Assembly: GCA_034436755.1 (NCBI GenBank)
Contig: DAOTVB010000127.1
Location: 26,387 to 90,386, forward strand
Reading direction: 5' to 3'
Source: CAKZQX01 sp034436755
GTDB lineage: Bacteria > Chloroflexota > Chloroflexia > Chloroflexales > Chloroflexaceae
Length of the DNA: 64,000 nucleotides
Position 1 is the first letter of the stretch. Each line of letters starts with the position of its first letter. The translations under genes were made by a program, and so were the position numbers. Below are positions 8,863-16,772 of this stretch, piece after piece. Under the pieces are notes generated by a model. The model searched no databases and had not been told where the DNA came from. It saw nothing but the letters and a program-made list of their open reading frames with translations.

Positions 8863-9543
8863 TTACGCGTTGAGCAGTTGCTCAAACACATCATCGGGCA
8901 GTTCGTCCAGCCGCTGCACCACCCGGTCGGCCTCCAGGTTATCCTGTGAGGAGCGTACCCCGATTGCACACATCCCGGCCCGGTGGGCGGCTTCCACGCC
9001 GGCGGGCGCGTCTTCAACCACGATGCAGCGGGCGGGTGGAACTCCCAGTTTCTCAGCAGCCGTCAGGAAGACATCCGGTGCTGGTTTGCCCTGCTCAACA
9101 TCCTCGGCTGTAACCATAGTCGCAAAAACATCCTGTAGTTCAAGCACCTCGACAATAGTCTCGACATTCTTGCGGGGCGCGGATGAGGCCACAGCCTGCC
9201 GCCAGCCATCCTGTTGGAGGCGCTCCAGCCACTGCGCAACGCCAGGCAGCAGTTCGATCCCCCGGGTTCGCACCAGTTCCCGGTAGCCGGTCTCCTTGGC
9301 GTCACTGATGCGGGTCACTTCGCTGTCGGGCAAATCTTCCCCGAAATAGCCACGCAGGATGGCATCATTCCGCTGGCCGAACGTGGCGATAAACTGGTCA
9401 TAGGTCAACTCGTAGTTCTCAGCGGCGAGCGCATCCCGCCACGACAACCAGTGATACTCGCGCGAGTCGAGCAGCGTTCCATCCATATCCCAGAGTACCG
9501 CACGCGGCTGTCCTGACGACGCTTCTTCCTGATGTCTACTCAT
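8863..9543 (-). CDS. HAD-superfamily hydrolase, beta-phosphoglucomutase-like
   Basis: This 226-aa protein carries the HAD motifs in order: WDMDGTLLDS (nucleophile Asp and acid/base Asp), a four-helix cap, VASSAPRKN (motif II Ser), KPAPDVFL (motif III Lys) and VVEDAPAGVEAA (motif IV). The arrangement is that of the subclass that contains beta-phosphoglucomutases and sugar-phosphate phosphatases, so the substrate is probably a phosphorylated sugar. The start is uncertain. ATG at 9543 has GGAG 13 bases upstream, and ATGs at 9567 and 9591 are also in frame; 9591 abuts the stop of the upstream Rpn-like gene. The two minus-strand genes may be one transcript. Confidence 0.82.
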   Translation of the reverse strand: MSRHQEEASSGQPRAVLWDMDGTLLDSREYHWLSWRDALAAENYELTYDQFIATFGQRNDAILRGYFGEDLPDSEVTRISDAKETGYRELVRTRGIELLPGVAQWLERLQQDGWRQAVASSAPRKNVETIVEVLELQDVFATMVTAEDVEQGKPAPDVFLTAAEKLGVPPARCIVVEDAPAGVEAAHRAGMCAIGVRSSQDNLEADRVVQRLDELPDDVFEQLLNA

Positions 9544-9591
9544 CGCTGGTTTCGTTACTCCTTTCATTTTCCTGGGTTGCACGGTGGGCAT

Positions 9592-10512
9592 TCAACTTTT
9601 TGAAAATGGCGCATGGGTAGTGAGCCATTGCTCCAGGTCGTCCGCGCTGCTGAAGTCCAGTAGGGCATCCGCCAGGTCCAGCAGGCGCGCCGCGTCCAGT
9701 TGCTGTACCCGGGCTGTTGTAGCAGCATCCAGCGGACCACACCGCCGGGCAAGCTGCCGCACAAGTAACGCAATCCGTTCCGCCGCCCGACCTTCTTCCC
9801 GACCTTCTTCCCGACCTTCTTCCCGACCTTCGGCGCGCCCCTGCTCACGCAGTTTGCGCATCATCGGGGTTTCGGGCAACCCGTAATCCTGGGTGATAAT
9901 CTGTTCCGCCATGGTTGCTATCTCCTCATCGGTACACAATAAGAGCAATTCCGCCAGCAGGCGCTCGCGCTGTTCGCCGCTGGTGCCCTGCACAATCTGG
10001 GCAATCGCCTGTGGTATCGTCTGGTCCGGCTGCCGGATGCGGGTCTGCCCAATCAGCGCCAGCAGCGCGGGGCGGTCCAGTGCCAGTAGCGCCTCGGCCT
10101 CCAGTTGCCAGAGCCGAATAACATCATACCGCCAGGACAGCCGTTCCTGACCGTGCAGATCATACCGCGCATGCTGCCCGGTATCCCGTGCGCCCGCACC
10201 GCCCAGATACAGCACCACACTGTGAATGGTCAAATCCCGATAGGTCAACGCCAGGCGGGTGCCATACTCAAGCATGCGCAGCGGCATCGGCTTGTTGCTG
10301 CCCGGCCCCTGAAACTCGCTATGCAGGATGACTTCCCGTCCATCCTCCAGGGTCACAAAGAACACCTGGTCGGTATCAATCGGGTCGGGCAGCGCAGTCA
10401 ACTCGCCCGGTCGCGTGGTGACACTGCGGACCGGCTGACCGAGCAACCAGGCCGCAAAGTCTACTGCTGCCAGTGCTATCAAGCGCTTGAGCGGGTGATC
10501 GGTTTCTGCCAT
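9592..10512 (-). CDS. Rpn-family PD-(D/E)XK nuclease-like protein with DUF4351 tail
   Basis: This 306-aa protein has an N-terminal nuclease-like half: 'HSEFQGPGSNKPMPLRMLEY' carries the E-x-Q element of the PD-(D/E)XK fold and is preceded by 'FVTLEDGREVIL'. The C-terminal half holds repeated GREE units (about residues 228-243) and a closing helical segment typical of DUF4351. The family is annotated as recombination-promoting nuclease/putative transposase and is often multicopy. The ATG at 10512 has AGGAG eight bases upstream. The GREE region is encoded by a 12-bp DNA tandem repeat that could vary in copy number. Confidence 0.75.
   Translation of the reverse strand: MAETDHPLKRLIALAAVDFAAWLLGQPVRSVTTRPGELTALPDPIDTDQVFFVTLEDGREVILHSEFQGPGSNKPMPLRMLEYGTRLALTYRDLTIHSVVLYLGGAGARDTGQHARYDLHGQERLSWRYDVIRLWQLEAEALLALDRPALLALIGQTRIRQPDQTIPQAIAQIVQGTSGEQRERLLAELLLLCTDEEIATMAEQIITQDYGLPETPMMRKLREQGRAEGREEGREEGREEGRAAERIALLVRQLARRCGPLDAATTARVQQLDAARLLDLADALLDFSSADDLEQWLTTHAPFSKS
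9787..9838. repeat. 12-bp tandem repeat inside the Rpn-like gene
   Basis: The unit CGACCTTCTTCC is repeated about four times in a row, the last copy slightly changed. On the coding (minus) strand it encodes repeated Gly-Arg-Glu-Glu. The unit is a multiple of three, so slippage would lengthen or shorten a charged helix without breaking the frame. Confidence 0.7.
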
Positions 10513-10606
10513 GGATCTACTCCTGTACCACACTTTGGGACGTGCGTTTGTTCCATGCTATAGTATAGCATCAGTACATACGTTTGGCGAAGCTGCGCGA
10601 TCAATG

Positions 10607-10745
10607 AAATAACACGCGTTACGCGGTGAGGTCTGGACCATGAAGGCCGCGAGATGAGCGAATAGGGCGAAACGGCCAGTGCGAACATAGACACGCGTTA
10701 CGTGGTCCCTGATCCGAAAGAGCATTTTGCCTCCGGCAGGGTGGT
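10607..10745. repeat. palindromic repeat family 1, copy b (partial, doubled end)
   Basis: Two direct copies of the family end ACACGCGTTACGYGGT lie about 80 bp apart (near 10611 and 10692). The second is followed by the conserved TTTTGCCTCCGGCAGGG and GGTACCATG. The right arm is missing. This fills most of the space between the Rpn-like gene and the terminator at 10758. Confidence 0.6.
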
Positions 10746-10757
10746 ACCATGATAATA

Positions 10758-10795
10758 ACAAACAGCAAAACGCCCCGGAAACTATACCGGGGCAC
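10758..10795 (-). terminator. rho-independent terminator of the acidic membrane protein gene
   Basis: GCCCCGG (10772-10778) pairs with CCGGGGC (10787-10793) across an 8-nt loop. On the minus strand the stem is followed by GTTTTGCTGTTTG. It lies about 30 bases after the stop of the gene at 10826-11149. Confidence 0.65.
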
Positions 10796-10825
10796 TGCCG
10801 GCAGGCAGGTAGATCAGATTGTACC

Positions 10826-11149
10826 CTAGATGCTGAGTACCGCCAGCCGGAGTATCAGGATCAAGCCAATTGCAAAAAAGACAATTGCCAGCATGCGCTG
10901 CCAGTAGAGGCGACCCCAGTCGGCAAAATGCCGGACTGGTGAGTTTGACTTTTCGTCCGGATCATCATCGTCCGGATCAAGCTCATCATCATCATCTGCC
11001 GACTGCTTTTTCCTACCTAGACTGGATAAACCACTCCAGTCCATAAATCGCTGGATGGGCGACCTGGGTGCAGCATCTTCTTCCCAGTCATCCGCCCACT
11101 CGTCATCCCAATCATCTTCCCACTCGTCTTGTCGTTTTCTTCCTCTCAC
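10826..11149 (-). CDS. small acidic protein with C-terminal membrane anchor
   Basis: The 107-aa product has a charged, Trp-containing N-terminus rich in Asp and Glu (repeated DDW/DEW units), a second Asp-rich stretch around residues 52-68, and one hydrophobic helix near the C-terminus (LAIVFFAIGLILILRLAVL). It begins with GTG at 11149, supported by AAGGAG eight bases upstream. I do not recognise the family. The layout suggests a cytoplasmic acidic domain tethered by a tail anchor. A good terminator follows it. Confidence 0.6.
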   Translation of the reverse strand: MRGRKRQDEWEDDWDDEWADDWEEDAAPRSPIQRFMDWSGLSSLGRKKQSADDDDELDPDDDDPDEKSNSPVRHFADWGRLYWQRMLAIVFFAIGLILILRLAVLSI

Positions 11150-11402
11150 ACCAGCACTCCTTGATCACCGCGTTGCATCTTCAACTGAAGGGCGTGATTG
11201 TCTGCACTCGGTAGCTCTTCAGCAAAAGGGCTGTGTTCCAGGCATGCCCGGCACACCCGTGGTCGCAAGAGCTGTGCCATAGTTTATCGTTTGCACAACA
11301 CGGGAAATATTGCCGTATTAGCAGGAAGTATACCACGACTGGATGACGATAGGTATGCGGCAGATGACACAGAAGATGACAGGAACCTTATCTGGGCAGT
11401 GC

Positions 11403-11582
11403 TTACTGCCCCTGTTCCAGGGCAATCATCATCAGGAAACCACCGCAGAGCAGGATCAATGCACCAATGCAGAATACCACCGGCGATCCAAACCTGACAA
11501 TCCCGGTAGAGACCAGGCTCACCGCCAGCATAACCCCAATGCCAAATCCGAGCGTCCTCAACACCTGGTCATAATTTTGCAT
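11403..11582 (-). CDS. small two-helix membrane protein
   Basis: The 59-aa product starts at ATG 11582 with GAGGTG about five bases upstream. It consists of a short polar N-terminus (MQNYDQVLRT) and two hydrophobic helices separated by a short 'VRFGSP' turn. No family is recognised. Upstream in-frame starts would add a Cys-rich leader with no ribosome-binding site. Confidence 0.5.
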   Translation of the reverse strand: MQNYDQVLRTLGFGIGVMLAVSLVSTGIVRFGSPVVFCIGALILLCGGFLMMIALEQGQ

Positions 11583-12177
11583 TGCACACCTCTTGTTCAT
11601 ACAGCAGCCTGCCGCTACTCCAGCACCGATGGTCAATCGGCCAGCAGACGCTTCATTCACCTGGGAAAGAATGGTACCGTTGTGGGCACCAGGATACCGC
11701 TTGGGTTATGCCGGGCCGGCGCGCTGATTGGATACACGCTTCAGAATGCTTTGAGGATACCAGAGGAGGGTGAGAGACACCTGGCCCGAACCTGACGCAA
11801 CATCGCACCTGGATATGAATTTTATATCTCAAGTTCCCCCATTATAGCAGTTTTTACGCAAAAAGTACACAGCGCAACTATATCTGTTTCATATAATTTC
11901 AGACCAAATGATGTGTGACAGATCGGCTCTGGGGGAATAGTGCGCGGCCGCTTGCTCTGCCGTACCGGTTCGTCGGCAGATCTTCCTGAAAATGCGCCGC
12001 ATGCCGTCTAAGCCAGGTATCAGGCGGGTTGAATTGCATCCTCACCAGGCCTGGAGTACAATGCATCCGCTTGAGGATAACGATAGACGATAGAAAGCCA
12101 GGGTTGGTATGTTGTTCCCCCTGTTACGATTACACGCCCACCGACGGACGATGCAAGCTGAGTAGACGAGGCCCCGT
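11583..12177. other. gene-free stretch with one candidate promoter
   Basis: About 600 bp with no convincing gene and no clear family-1 or family-2 repeat. The part near 11660-11790 reads like coding sequence in one plus frame but has no start signal or recognised product. The only useful element is the candidate promoter at 12034-12062. Confidence 0.4.
12034..12062 (+). promoter_or_regulatory. candidate promoter of the GT4 gene
   Basis: TTGCAT (12034-12039) and TACAAT (12057-12062) are separated by 17 bases. The -10 box matches five of six consensus bases and the -35 only three. It lies about 115 bases upstream of the glycosyltransferase start. Confidence 0.3.
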
Positions 12178-13434
12178 ATGCCTTACACTATTTTGATGAT
12201 TGCACCAACCAGCTTCTTTGCTGACTATGGCTGCCATGTGCGGATCTGGGAGGAGCTGAAGGCGCTGCAAAGCCTGGGACATCGCCTGGTGCTTACGACC
12301 TACCACAACGGCGATGATATGCCGGGGATGGACATTCGCCGCTCCTGGGATGTGCCCTGGGTGAAGCGCGCGATGGTTGGCTCCTCCCGCCACAAACTCT
12401 ACCTCGACGGTGCGCTCTCGTGGCGCAGCCTGCGGGTAGCACTGGCGTTGCGCCCCGATCTGATCCACGCACATCTGCACGAGGGCGCGCTGATTGGCGC
12501 GGTGATCAAGCGGATGCTGCGTGTACCGCTGGTGTTCGACTACCAGGGCAGCCTGACAAGCGAGATGATCGATCATGGCTTTTTAACGCCAACCAGCCCG
12601 CTCTACCGCCCACTTGCCGCCCTGGAGCAGCAGATCAACCGGCACGCCGACGCGGTGATGACCTCGACGCATAATGCCGCCGCGCTGCTGCGCCAACAGC
12701 AGGCGGTTGCCGACCAGCAGTTGCATACGGTGATCGATAGCGTCAACACCGAGCGCTTTCGTCCACCGGATGACCCGACAGCCTGGGCCGCGCAGCGCCG
12801 GCAACTTCTGGCCCAACTGGGCATCCCCGAAGATCGGCGGATTGTCGTTTACCTGGGGTTGCTTGCACCCTACCAGGGGACGAACCTGCTGCTGGAGGCG
12901 GCCCAACGGCTGCTTCCCCGGACACCTGATCTGCATTTCCTGGTGATGGGCTACCCGGACCCGGCCAGTTACCGTGCCTATGCCGAGGCGCTGGGCATTG
13001 GCGACCGGGTGACGCTACCGGGGCGGATCTTCTACAAGGATGCGCACTCCTACCTGGCGCTGGGTGATGTGGCTGTTGCGCCCAAGATGAGCCTGACGGA
13101 GGGCAGCGGAAAAATCAGTAACTACATGGCGATGGGGTTGCCGGTGGTGACATTTGACACACCCGTGAGCCGCGAGATCCTGGCCGACGCAGGTGTTTAT
13201 GCCCAACTGGGCAATGCGGACGATCTGGCCGACAAGCTGGCGCTGGTTCTGGAAGACCGCGAACTGGCTTCCCGGTTGAGGAGCGCCGGCCGTGCCCGCG
13301 CTGTCACCGAGTTCTCCTGGGAGCATGCCGCCCGCCAGATCGAGGCGATTTATGCGCAGGTGCTGGCGGATACGCAGTTGCGGCAGCATGGAGGTGCCCG
13401 AACCCGCCGGCACAGTGACACGGTAACGGGGTGA
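12178..13434 (+). CDS. GT4-family glycosyltransferase
   Basis: This 418-aa protein has the GT-B two-domain layout. The N-terminal Rossmann half (residues 1-190) contains 'RPDLIHAHLHEG' and 'PLVFDYQGSL'. The C-terminal half begins near residue 215 and holds 'IVVYLGLLAPYQGTNLLLEA', the donor-binding Pro/Glu region ('MSLTEGSGKISNYMAMGLPVV', where the family's E-x7-E is present) and a helical tail. It should move a sugar from a nucleotide donor to a lipid or sugar acceptor at the inner face of the membrane. The start has GAGG five bases upstream. It stands alone, 19 kb from the polysaccharide locus. Confidence 0.88.
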   Translation: MPYTILMIAPTSFFADYGCHVRIWEELKALQSLGHRLVLTTYHNGDDMPGMDIRRSWDVPWVKRAMVGSSRHKLYLDGALSWRSLRVALALRPDLIHAHLHEGALIGAVIKRMLRVPLVFDYQGSLTSEMIDHGFLTPTSPLYRPLAALEQQINRHADAVMTSTHNAAALLRQQQAVADQQLHTVIDSVNTERFRPPDDPTAWAAQRRQLLAQLGIPEDRRIVVYLGLLAPYQGTNLLLEAAQRLLPRTPDLHFLVMGYPDPASYRAYAEALGIGDRVTLPGRIFYKDAHSYLALGDVAVAPKMSLTEGSGKISNYMAMGLPVVTFDTPVSREILADAGVYAQLGNADDLADKLALVLEDRELASRLRSAGRARAVTEFSWEHAARQIEAIYAQVLADTQLRQHGGARTRRHSDTVTG

Positions 13435-13578
13435 GACAATGCTGTGCAAGACCGTTGTGCAAAAAGCACGCCCTTTTGACAGGTAATGCAAAGATTTTGC
13501 CTCTAGCGTCACAGCGTCAGGCATGCTACGATAGATGCAGGCACAGCGGAGTTTAGAAAACCTGCAAGGAGATCAGCT

Positions 13579-13845
13579 ATGGCTCACCCTACGCGCTTCA
13601 GCCCCCGCGATGAGTGCTATCTCAACGCCACGCGCTTTGAGGTCTATATTGCGGTCGGGTTGGTGTTTGTCATCGGATTTACACTTGTCTTTATGCTGAG
13701 TATTATGGCCAATGCGGAGGTCTGGATCTGGCCGGGCTCGCTCATCCCGGTCGGGGCGGCTTTCTATATCTTCCGCATTCTGAAGCGCCGCGAGTATGCC
13801 GAGAAGTTGCGCGAACTCGAGGCCGACTATGGCAAGGGCGACTAA
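13579..13845 (+). CDS. small two-helix membrane protein
   Basis: The 88-aa product has a polar N-terminus, two hydrophobic helices (about residues 23-45 and 49-67) and a basic, charged C-terminus (KRREYAEKLRELEADYGKGD). AAGGAG lies eight bases before the ATG, so the start is secure. I do not recognise the family and nothing nearby gives a function. Confidence 0.65.
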   Translation: MAHPTRFSPRDECYLNATRFEVYIAVGLVFVIGFTLVFMLSIMANAEVWIWPGSLIPVGAAFYIFRILKRREYAEKLRELEADYGKGD

Positions 13846-13858
13846 TACCAATTTGTTG

Positions 13859-13892
13859 TCATAGCCACAGAGAACACCGAGGACGCAGAGAT
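13859..13892. repeat. dispersed 'CACAGAGAACAC' type repeat fragment
   Basis: The stretch CCACAGAGAACACCGAGGACGCAGAG resembles short low-complexity repeats that occur between genes in many environmental bacteria. Only one copy is visible in the window, so its repeat nature here is inferred. Confidence 0.3.
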
Positions 13893-14010
13893 GACACATA
13901 GGAATGTGCCGCCGCTGCGCCCGTTGCCCCCGTTCCGGCTGATTGCTGTTTTGATGTCAAATTAGTATAACACCGGCAGGCATAAGCGATACGGATAATA
14001 CCGCGAAGAT

Positions 14011-14061
14011 CCCAGGTGCAGACCTGGGAATTTTGCATGCCGCCGGCGGTTGCAAAATTCC
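14011..14061. repeat. compound palindrome upstream of the thioesterase
   Basis: Three inverted repeats are stacked: CCCAGGT/ACCTGGG (14011-14028), GGAATTTTGCA/TGCAAAATTCC (14027-14061) and the self-complementary CCGCCGGCGG (14040-14049) in its loop. It ends 55 bases before the thioesterase start. It could be a regulatory hairpin or a small repeat remnant. Confidence 0.5.
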
Positions 14062-14116
14062 GCACCTCCGGCTACACTTGGCGCGATCAGGCTACAGCAG
14101 GAAGCGGGAAACATCT

Positions 14117-14569
14117 ATGGCACGGGTGACACTGGAACTGCCGGAGCGCTTTATCTTTACGACAGAGCTTCCGGTCTACATCAACTTTATCAACTATGGC
14201 GGGCATATGGGCAACGATGCCGTACTCACGCTGATCCACGAGGCCCGGGTACGGTTTCTGCGTGCATATGGCTATACCGAACTCGATATCGAGGGGCGCG
14301 GCATTGTCCTATCTGATGCGGTGATTGTTTATAAATCGGAGGGGTTCCCCGGTGATACGCTGATTGTGGAGATTGCCCTGACAGACTTTGTTTCCTATGG
14401 GTGTGATATTTGCTACCGTTTGACAAACAAGGCCACGGGCAAAGAGGTCGCCCGCGCTAAAACCGGCATTGTTTTTTTTAACTACCAGGCACGTTGCCCG
14501 ACACGGATTCCGGGGGGCTTTCGCCAACACTTTGCCGACAGAGAGGATGGGACGGCGTGGGAGACGTGA
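14117..14569 (+). CDS. hotdog-fold acyl-CoA thioesterase (4HBT type)
   Basis: The 150-aa product fits the 4HBT thioesterase family in length and motif. 'YINFINYGGHMGNDAVLTLIHEARVRF' contains the N/D-Y-x-x-H-x-x-N active-site segment, with Asn and Gly-His where many relatives have Asp. A central helix follows, then the strands 'VIVYKSEGFPGDTLIVEI' and 'YRLTNKATGKEVARAKTGIVFFNY'. Such enzymes release fatty acids or aromatic acids from CoA in the cytoplasm. The ATG at 14117 is chosen because homology begins there and GGGAA lies upstream. Confidence 0.85.
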   Translation: MARVTLELPERFIFTTELPVYINFINYGGHMGNDAVLTLIHEARVRFLRAYGYTELDIEGRGIVLSDAVIVYKSEGFPGDTLIVEIALTDFVSYGCDICYRLTNKATGKEVARAKTGIVFFNYQARCPTRIPGGFRQHFADREDGTAWET

Positions 14570-14647
14570 AGCACAGCGGCGTGAACACACGATCCCCAGC
14601 TTTGTGCAATGTCGGCAGTGTCTACCTGGCAACAGCAATATGGCCTG

Positions 14648-15193
14648 TTAAGCGAACGCAACCTCAGATGACATGCTGGTCTGAAGCACAATCCCGAGCA
14701 TTTGCTGGTCTACTGCACCCTGCCGGACCAGGAGATCGCCCAGGCGAACCTGCATATTCCGCTGACGTAGCCAGGTTTGCAACTCGAGTGCCGGGGCAAG
14801 TTGGGCCGGCGAGAGCACACCCCGCGCGATCAGATCTTCGCCCAGAAAGCGCTGCGATGCGTAAGCCTGGTCAAACAGCCGATCAATCATCTGGACCAGC
14901 AGCACCGCCACGAGTACCTGCGTATTCACAAACCCTTTGCGCACCAGAATATCACCAAGTTTGCATCGCCTATGCTCCCGAGCTAGCTGACGCTGTTCCG
15001 CCAGGGCTAACACCAGTTGCCAGGGAGTAACATACCCCAGATCGAGCAGATAGGAGCCAATCCGCCGGGACGTTTTTCCATTCGGTGTCAGGATCAAACT
15101 TTTAGCGAGAGGTGGCGGATTATCGCGCAACGCTTTGTTCAGCAGGTGCGCAACCTCTGCCCCTACTGTGGCCGGCACGTACAGGCGCGTCAT
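14648..15193 (-). CDS. stand-alone protein with four MshEN-type (GspE N-terminal) motifs
   Basis: This 181-aa protein contains four 24-residue motifs of the form R/K-(L/I)-G-x2-L-x3-G-x6-L-x3-L-x2-Q. They begin near residues 44 (RIGSYLLDLGYV), 78 (KLGDILVRKGFV), 116 (FLGEDLIARGVL) and 150 (RLGDLLVRQGAV), with spacers of about 10, 14 and 10 residues. In MshE and other type II/IV secretion ATPases, paired motifs of this kind form the N-terminal domain that can bind cyclic di-GMP. Here there is no ATPase domain, so the protein looks like two such domains in tandem. A c-di-GMP receptor role is inference. The window does contain an HD-GYP protein. Two pairs of inverted TTTGCACA sites lie upstream. 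Confidence 0.7.
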   Translation of the reverse strand: MTRLYVPATVGAEVAHLLNKALRDNPPPLAKSLILTPNGKTSRRIGSYLLDLGYVTPWQLVLALAEQRQLAREHRRCKLGDILVRKGFVNTQVLVAVLLVQMIDRLFDQAYASQRFLGEDLIARGVLSPAQLAPALELQTWLRQRNMQVRLGDLLVRQGAVDQQMLGIVLQTSMSSEVAFA

Positions 15194-15711
15194 GAAAGTT
15201 CCTTTCTAGTTCTACTGCATAGCAGGATACGTGTGTCAGATGAACGCTAATATTGATCGTGAAAGAGCAAACGTGATTGCGCGAAAGCTCTGCACATCTT
15301 AAAACTTCGTAAAATAATGTACCACAGCGCACAGTATCTGTCAACAATTTGCACAGCTTTACACCGCTGCAATTTCTGTGCAAATAGGACTACCCGGTCC
15401 GGAATGGGCTGATATGGATCTGTTTATGCCCTACTTTTGCACACCTTAACCTGTGCAAATCATTCCGCGACGTGGTACCCCGATATCTGGTCCTATTCGC
15501 CCGGTCTGGCAACAGGCGTCCGAGTCCTGTCAACCGGTATAGAGTTATTTTACTACATTCCCGCGTATTTGCGAAGGAACTCCGAGTGAAAGAATGATCA
15601 TAGCGGCATTATTCTTTATTTCAGGCCATGAATATACACTGATGGAAACAGACTGACATGCTTGCCCGGCAGTGTCCTACCGCCTATGCCATATCCATTT
15701 GTCGCCGAATG
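15194..15711. other. 518-bp intergenic region between two minus-strand genes
   Basis: No gene is supported here. It contains the TTTGCACA inverted pairs and is otherwise AT-richer than its surroundings. It presumably holds the promoter of the MshEN-motif gene, although no clear -35/-10 pair was found. Confidence 0.45.
15348..15459. promoter_or_regulatory. two inverted TTTGCACA/TGTGCAAA pairs (candidate operator)
   Basis: TTTGCACA occurs at 15348-15355 and 15436-15443, and its complement TGTGCAAA at 15377-15384 and 15452-15459. Each pair is inverted, with spacers of 21 and 8 bases. The 8-spacer pair has the size of a dimeric repressor site. The sites lie 155-265 bases upstream of the MshEN-motif gene. 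Confidence 0.45.
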
Positions 15712-16149
15712 CTACCGACGGCGCTCAATCCGATCAAGCGCGGCATTCCAGGCTTTCATCCGCTCCATATCACCACCGGCATCCGGATGATGCAACCGCG
15801 CCATTGCCTTCCGAATCACATTCGCTTCGTCCTCGGTAATGGCACCTACCAACGCCCCCAGATCAACCGGAGCGGGGGCATCCATTTCAACCCCGGCTTT
15901 GAGGGCCCGGTCGCGCCACATATCCCGCTCAATGGTCAGCGCCGTATTTTCGCGCATGGTTTCGGTCAGCGTGACAACCATCTTGGCATGGGCGCGCACT
16001 GCTTCTTCGGCGGCAGTCTGGGCCTTCTTCAGTTGGCGCAGTAACCCGCGATTCATTGTATGGGCTTCTTCCAACTCACGTACCAGCAACTCTCGCTCAC
16101 GCTCCGCAGTGCTATTACTGGTTGATGATGGGTTATCTGACGATGTCAC
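15712..16149 (-). CDS. coiled-coil protein with C-terminal J-domain-like segment
   Basis: The 145-aa product has a Ser/Thr-rich start, a long charged coiled coil (about residues 15-85, heptad-like Leu spacing) and a C-terminal segment of about 40 residues. That segment has the layout of helices II-III of a DnaJ domain: 'ARLHHPDAGGDMERMKAWNAALDRI', with an HPD tripeptide. The preceding helix of the J domain is short or absent, so whether it stimulates Hsp70 ATPase is unclear. It is isolated, with no dnaK or grpE nearby. The J-domain assignment rests on the HPD motif and its spacing to the following helix. Confidence 0.6.
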   Translation of the reverse strand: MTSSDNPSSTSNSTAERERELLVRELEEAHTMNRGLLRQLKKAQTAAEEAVRAHAKMVVTLTETMRENTALTIERDMWRDRALKAGVEMDAPAPVDLGALVGAITEDEANVIRKAMARLHHPDAGGDMERMKAWNAALDRIERRR

Positions 16150-16318
16150 AAACTCCTCCTGTCTGTTTCAGCCAGGAACGGATCACGTTGCGTGTCCACT
16201 CGAGATATCTCAGGAAACTATGTTATAGCATACTCCTCGCAGGGGACTTTTTGCAAGTGCTCCAGACCCAGGTTGCGAAAATGTTATCGTTTTGTCTCCG
16301 CGCATATCCGTCCGTCAT

Positions 16319-16374
16319 CCAGACGCGTTACGCGGTCCCCCGCAAACGGAGCTTTGCGCCTCCGGCAGGGTGAA
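16319..16374. repeat. palindromic repeat family 1, copy c (truncated)
   Basis: It consists of the end CAGACGCGTTACGCGGT, a short link and the conserved GCGCCTCCGGCAGGGTG. Only one arm is present. Confidence 0.6.
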
Positions 16375-16613
16375 ACGCCTACAGCGTAGATCATGGCAGA
16401 AACGGCTGCCGAATAGCAGCCGTGGGGAAGCCGGGGAGCAACGGTGGGGAAGTGGGAGGTATTGTAGAGGATGTAGATAAGATGCAGATGCCCGTTGCAC
16501 ACATCTTGTATTCCATTTGTTAGCATGAGTTTAGCAGTACCGGGGCCGGCCGCCATCGGCCACAGGCGGGAAGTGTGGTTCGGTCGTACGGCGGAGACAA
16601 ACTAAGGGTTTTC

Positions 16614-16643
16614 TTGATTACGACGGGCAAGCAATGGTACAAT
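16614..16643 (+). promoter_or_regulatory. candidate gatA promoter
   Basis: TTGATT (16614-16619) and TACAAT (16638-16643) are separated by 18 bases, matching four and five of six consensus bases. They lie 130 bases before the gatA start. Confidence 0.4.
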
Positions 16644-16772
16644 AAGGCCAGAGGATAGACCACTCCCTACCCGGCAATGAACGTAACATCCAGACCCACC
16701 CGGTAAACATCTGGTTTCATCCGGGCGCTGTCGCCCACTGCCACCAAGCTCAGTTGAAATGTAAAGGCTGCC

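Larger units (their letters stand above)
16150..16772. other. 623-bp intergenic region with a repeat and the gatA promoter
   Basis: No gene is supported. It contains a truncated family-1 repeat (16319-16374) and a promoter candidate for gatA (16614-16643). The stretch 16380-16600 shows nothing recognisable. Confidence 0.5.

Noticed and set aside
9787..9838. Short direct repeats considered as CRISPR
   Set aside because: Units are contiguous without spacers and lie in frame in a coding gene.
10607..10745. Two spaced copies of ACACGCGTTACGYGGT considered as a CRISPR start
   Set aside because: Only two copies, and the sequence is the end of dispersed repeat family 1.
12178..13434. Membership of this GT4 gene in the polysaccharide locus
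   Set aside because: It lies 19 kb away, alone, with its own candidate promoter.
14494..15030. 178-aa plus-strand open frame
   Set aside because: Overlaps the end of the thioesterase and lies antisense to the MshEN-motif gene, whose repeats are coherent.
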